Positions 13,931 through 15,275 of a stretch of 15,275 nt of DNA are shown piece by piece; the first letter of the stretch is position 1; each line of letters opens with the position of its first letter. A model generated the notes under the pieces. It worked only from the letters and a program-made list of their open reading frames with translations, was not told the origin of the DNA and searched no databases. Location: assembly GCA_002254405.1 (NCBI GenBank), contig NJDH01000031.1, positions 1 through 15,275 on the forward strand. Reading direction: 5' to 3'. Source of the DNA: Candidatus Altarchaeales archaeon ex4484_96 (lineage in GTDB: Archaea > Altiarchaeota > Altiarchaeia > IMC4 > QMZM01). A program made the position numbers and the translations under genes.

Positions 13931-15141
13931 TGATGGCTTCTAAGAGGAGGGTTAGCAGGGTGGATGAGAGACGCAGGAAGGAACGCAGGAACAAAATCCT
14001 TATTGGTTTGGTCTCGGTTACCATGATTTTCTCTGGTATCTGGTTTTTTTCAGGTAACATGGGGGGTGGTGGTGTCAGTGATGATGTTGTTTTGATGGAG
14101 TTATTAGATGGTTATGGTGTTTTTGAGCTGGGGGATGTGGTTGTGGAGGTTAAGGAAAGCGATATGCAGCTGGTTTTGTTGCCTGAGTCGGGTTGTTTGA
14201 GTTCGTATATGATTGAGGAGGTTCGTAATCTGTCTATTGCAGGGGTGGAGGGGGTTTCTTTTGAGGTCGCTAATCCGCAGCTTTACGCTAATAGTGATAC
14301 TGTCTGTGGTTTGTATTCTTTGGTTTGTTTTAATGTTTCAGCTAATTTTTCTATTTTGCCTGTTGATGCTAGTAACATGTTGAGGGGTGTTGTGGGCGAG
14401 TATGGGGTTTACGGCAGCTTTAAGGCTGTTTCAGCTGATAATAGTTCTTTGGGTGGGGTGGTTAGGGTTATAGTGGACGCGGATGCTAGTGTGGGTGATT
14501 TGTTTTTGGTTTCGCTTTTGCAGAGGGATGATGGAGATTTTGTTGGGTTGCTTTCTGAGTCTGTTGGGGTTGGTCCTGTTGTGGAGGCGCAGGTGGTTGA
14601 ATTGTATGGTTTGAGGTTCACGGGATTGGTGTCTGATGGGTTTAATAGGTCGATGATTGAGGATTCGTTTATGGATGATATTGAGTCCTTTGATGTGGGG
14701 GAGTCAAGCGTTGAGGTTGATGGTGTTTTGAATGAGAGTGTTTTAGGTAATTTGTCTGGTGTGCGCCTTGATGTTTCAGGCAATGATTCGGTGGTGTTTT
14801 TTAATGGTTCGAGGGATGGGGTGTTGGGTGTTTTATCTGGTTTTAATTATTCGGTTAATGAGGGTGTTTTTGTTTTGAGTTTATCGGGTATGCCGGATGT
14901 TAATGGGTCTTTGGGTTTGTTGGTTGATGCGGGTTGTTTTAATGTTTCGGTTGAGCGGCTGGCGTTGGTTAGGGTGCCGCGGGTTGTGGTGTTTGATGGT
15001 ACGGTGGTTTTTTTGAGGGATGGGGGTTTGATTGATTGCCGGGTTGGTGTTGATGTGGGTGTTGGTGTTAGGTTGAATGTTAGTTTGTTTACTGTGTCTT
15101 TTGGGGGGGAGACGGTTGTTGTGGGTTCTTCGGTGGTTTAG
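13930..15141 (+). CDS. Single-pass membrane protein with sequon-dense, Val/Gly/Ser-rich ectodomain (unrecognised)
   Basis: The product is 403 residues from the ATG at 13930. I do not recognise the family. A strongly basic N-terminus (KRRVSR, ERRRKERRNK) leads into one hydrophobic helix (about 22-41, LIGLVSVTMIFSGIWFF), so the remaining 360 residues should face outward. That part is rich in Val, Gly, Ser and Asp, reads as beta-strand-like, and has five cysteines. It contains 13 N-x-S sequons (for example NLS, NFS, NRS, NES, NDS, NYS), as expected for an N-glycosylated archaeal surface protein. No catalytic motif is visible. The coding strand is extreme in base use: bases 15001-15060 are 85% G+T, and most codons end in T or G. 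It is translationally linked to the zinc-ribbon/TM2 gene. Its TAG overlaps the stop codon of the convergent gene at the window edge. Confidence 0.8.
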   Translation: MMASKRRVSRVDERRRKERRNKILIGLVSVTMIFSGIWFFSGNMGGGGVSDDVVLMELLDGYGVFELGDVVVEVKESDMQLVLLPESGCLSSYMIEEVRNLSIAGVEGVSFEVANPQLYANSDTVCGLYSLVCFNVSANFSILPVDASNMLRGVVGEYGVYGSFKAVSADNSSLGGVVRVIVDADASVGDLFLVSLLQRDDGDFVGLLSESVGVGPVVEAQVVELYGLRFTGLVSDGFNRSMIEDSFMDDIESFDVGESSVEVDGVLNESVLGNLSGVRLDVSGNDSVVFFNGSRDGVLGVLSGFNYSVNEGVFVLSLSGMPDVNGSLGLLVDAGCFNVSVERLALVRVPRVVVFDGTVVFLRDGGLIDCRVGVDVGVGVRLNVSLFTVSFGGETVVVGSSVV

Positions 15142-15275
15142 TTTTTGTTAAGCCAGTTGCAGAGTTTGTCGAAGGCTTTGCGGCGGTGGCTTGTGAGGTT
15201 TCTTGATGATGTCATTGATGTGAATAGGTATCCATTGCCGGAGATAGAGCGGATAACGAAGGCGAATCGTAAGAT
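15138..15275 (-). CDS. C-terminal end of an unidentified protein (cut by window edge)
   Basis: Read leftward from the right edge, a frame of 45 codons stays open and ends with TAA at 15140-15138. The peptide starts ILRFAFVIRSISGNGYLF and ends HRRKAFDKLCNWLNKN, a charged amphipathic helix that looks like a natural C-terminus. Its stop codon shares bases with the TAG of the convergent sequon-rich gene, the same arrangement as at 4653-4656. That regular layout and the protein-like composition support a real gene, but the fragment is too short to name. Confidence 0.55.
   Translation of the reverse strand: MLRFAFVIRSISGNGYLFTSMTSSRNLTSHRRKAFDKLCNWLNKN

Noticed and set aside
13779..14783. Minus-strand frames opposite the TM2 and sequon-rich genes
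   Set aside because: Low-complexity Thr/Ser/Pro/Lys products arise from the G+T-rich coding strand; they are in antisense to an operon with Shine-Dalgarno support.

Overview
The window reads as an archaeal chromosome segment. It encodes archaeosine tRNA-guanine transglycosylase (tgtA, broken here), a type II methionine aminopeptidase of archaeal length, a diphthamide-synthase homologue, a long FKBP with an insert-in-flap domain, several CBS-domain proteins and the rare methanogen-type (type 2) seryl-tRNA synthetase. Leading genes lack Shine-Dalgarno sequences but have AT-rich TATA-like boxes about 25 nt upstream of their start codons, as expected for leaderless archaeal mRNAs. A sequon-dense membrane-anchored protein fits archaeal N-glycosylation. 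The lineage is probably euryarchaeal or an uncultured relative (Altiarchaeota-like is a guess). I found no rRNA, tRNA, CRISPR array or insertion sequence, and no stretch over 300 nt without a gene.

Layout. (1) 1-569, minus: N-terminal part of a DUF1624 (HGSNAT-like) membrane acyltransferase, running off the left edge and divergent from a HIT protein (611-1024) that overlaps a UPF0182 membrane protein (1021-3720). (2) 3808-4656: a secreted, C-terminally anchored cysteine-rich repeat protein behind a palindromic promoter. (3) 4653-7073, minus: tgtA in two pieces followed by map. The tgtA catalytic core is missing between the pieces. (4) 7115-8435: two tandem CBS-domain genes, divergent from tgtA. 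(5) 8477-9979: type 2 SerRS. (6) 9980-12473, minus: a wHTH-CBS regulator, two half-size permeases and a short Dph2-like protein; the last three are tightly packed. (7) 12600-13292, minus: FKBP isomerase, divergent from (8) a zinc-ribbon/TM2-like membrane protein and a sequon-rich single-pass exoprotein (13379-15141). (9) 15138-15275, minus: C-terminus of an unidentified gene.

How the genes relate. Most map to translation or protein maturation (SerRS, TGT, MetAP, Dph2-like, FKBP) or to the cell surface (UPF0182, Cys-rich protein, permease halves, TM2/sequon pair). Three proteins carry eight CBS domains in total, suggesting nucleotide-sensing regulation; one is a DNA-binding regulator directly upstream of the permease/Dph2-like operon. 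All three convergent gene pairs abut or overlap at their stop codons. From about 10 kb onward the plus strand is conspicuously G+T-rich with genes on either strand, except around the FKBP gene.

The points most worth a second look are the core-deleted tgtA, the Dph2-like protein with only two of three cluster cysteines next to a split permease, the duplicated cysteine-rich repeat block, and the unrecognised zinc-ribbon/sequon-protein pair.
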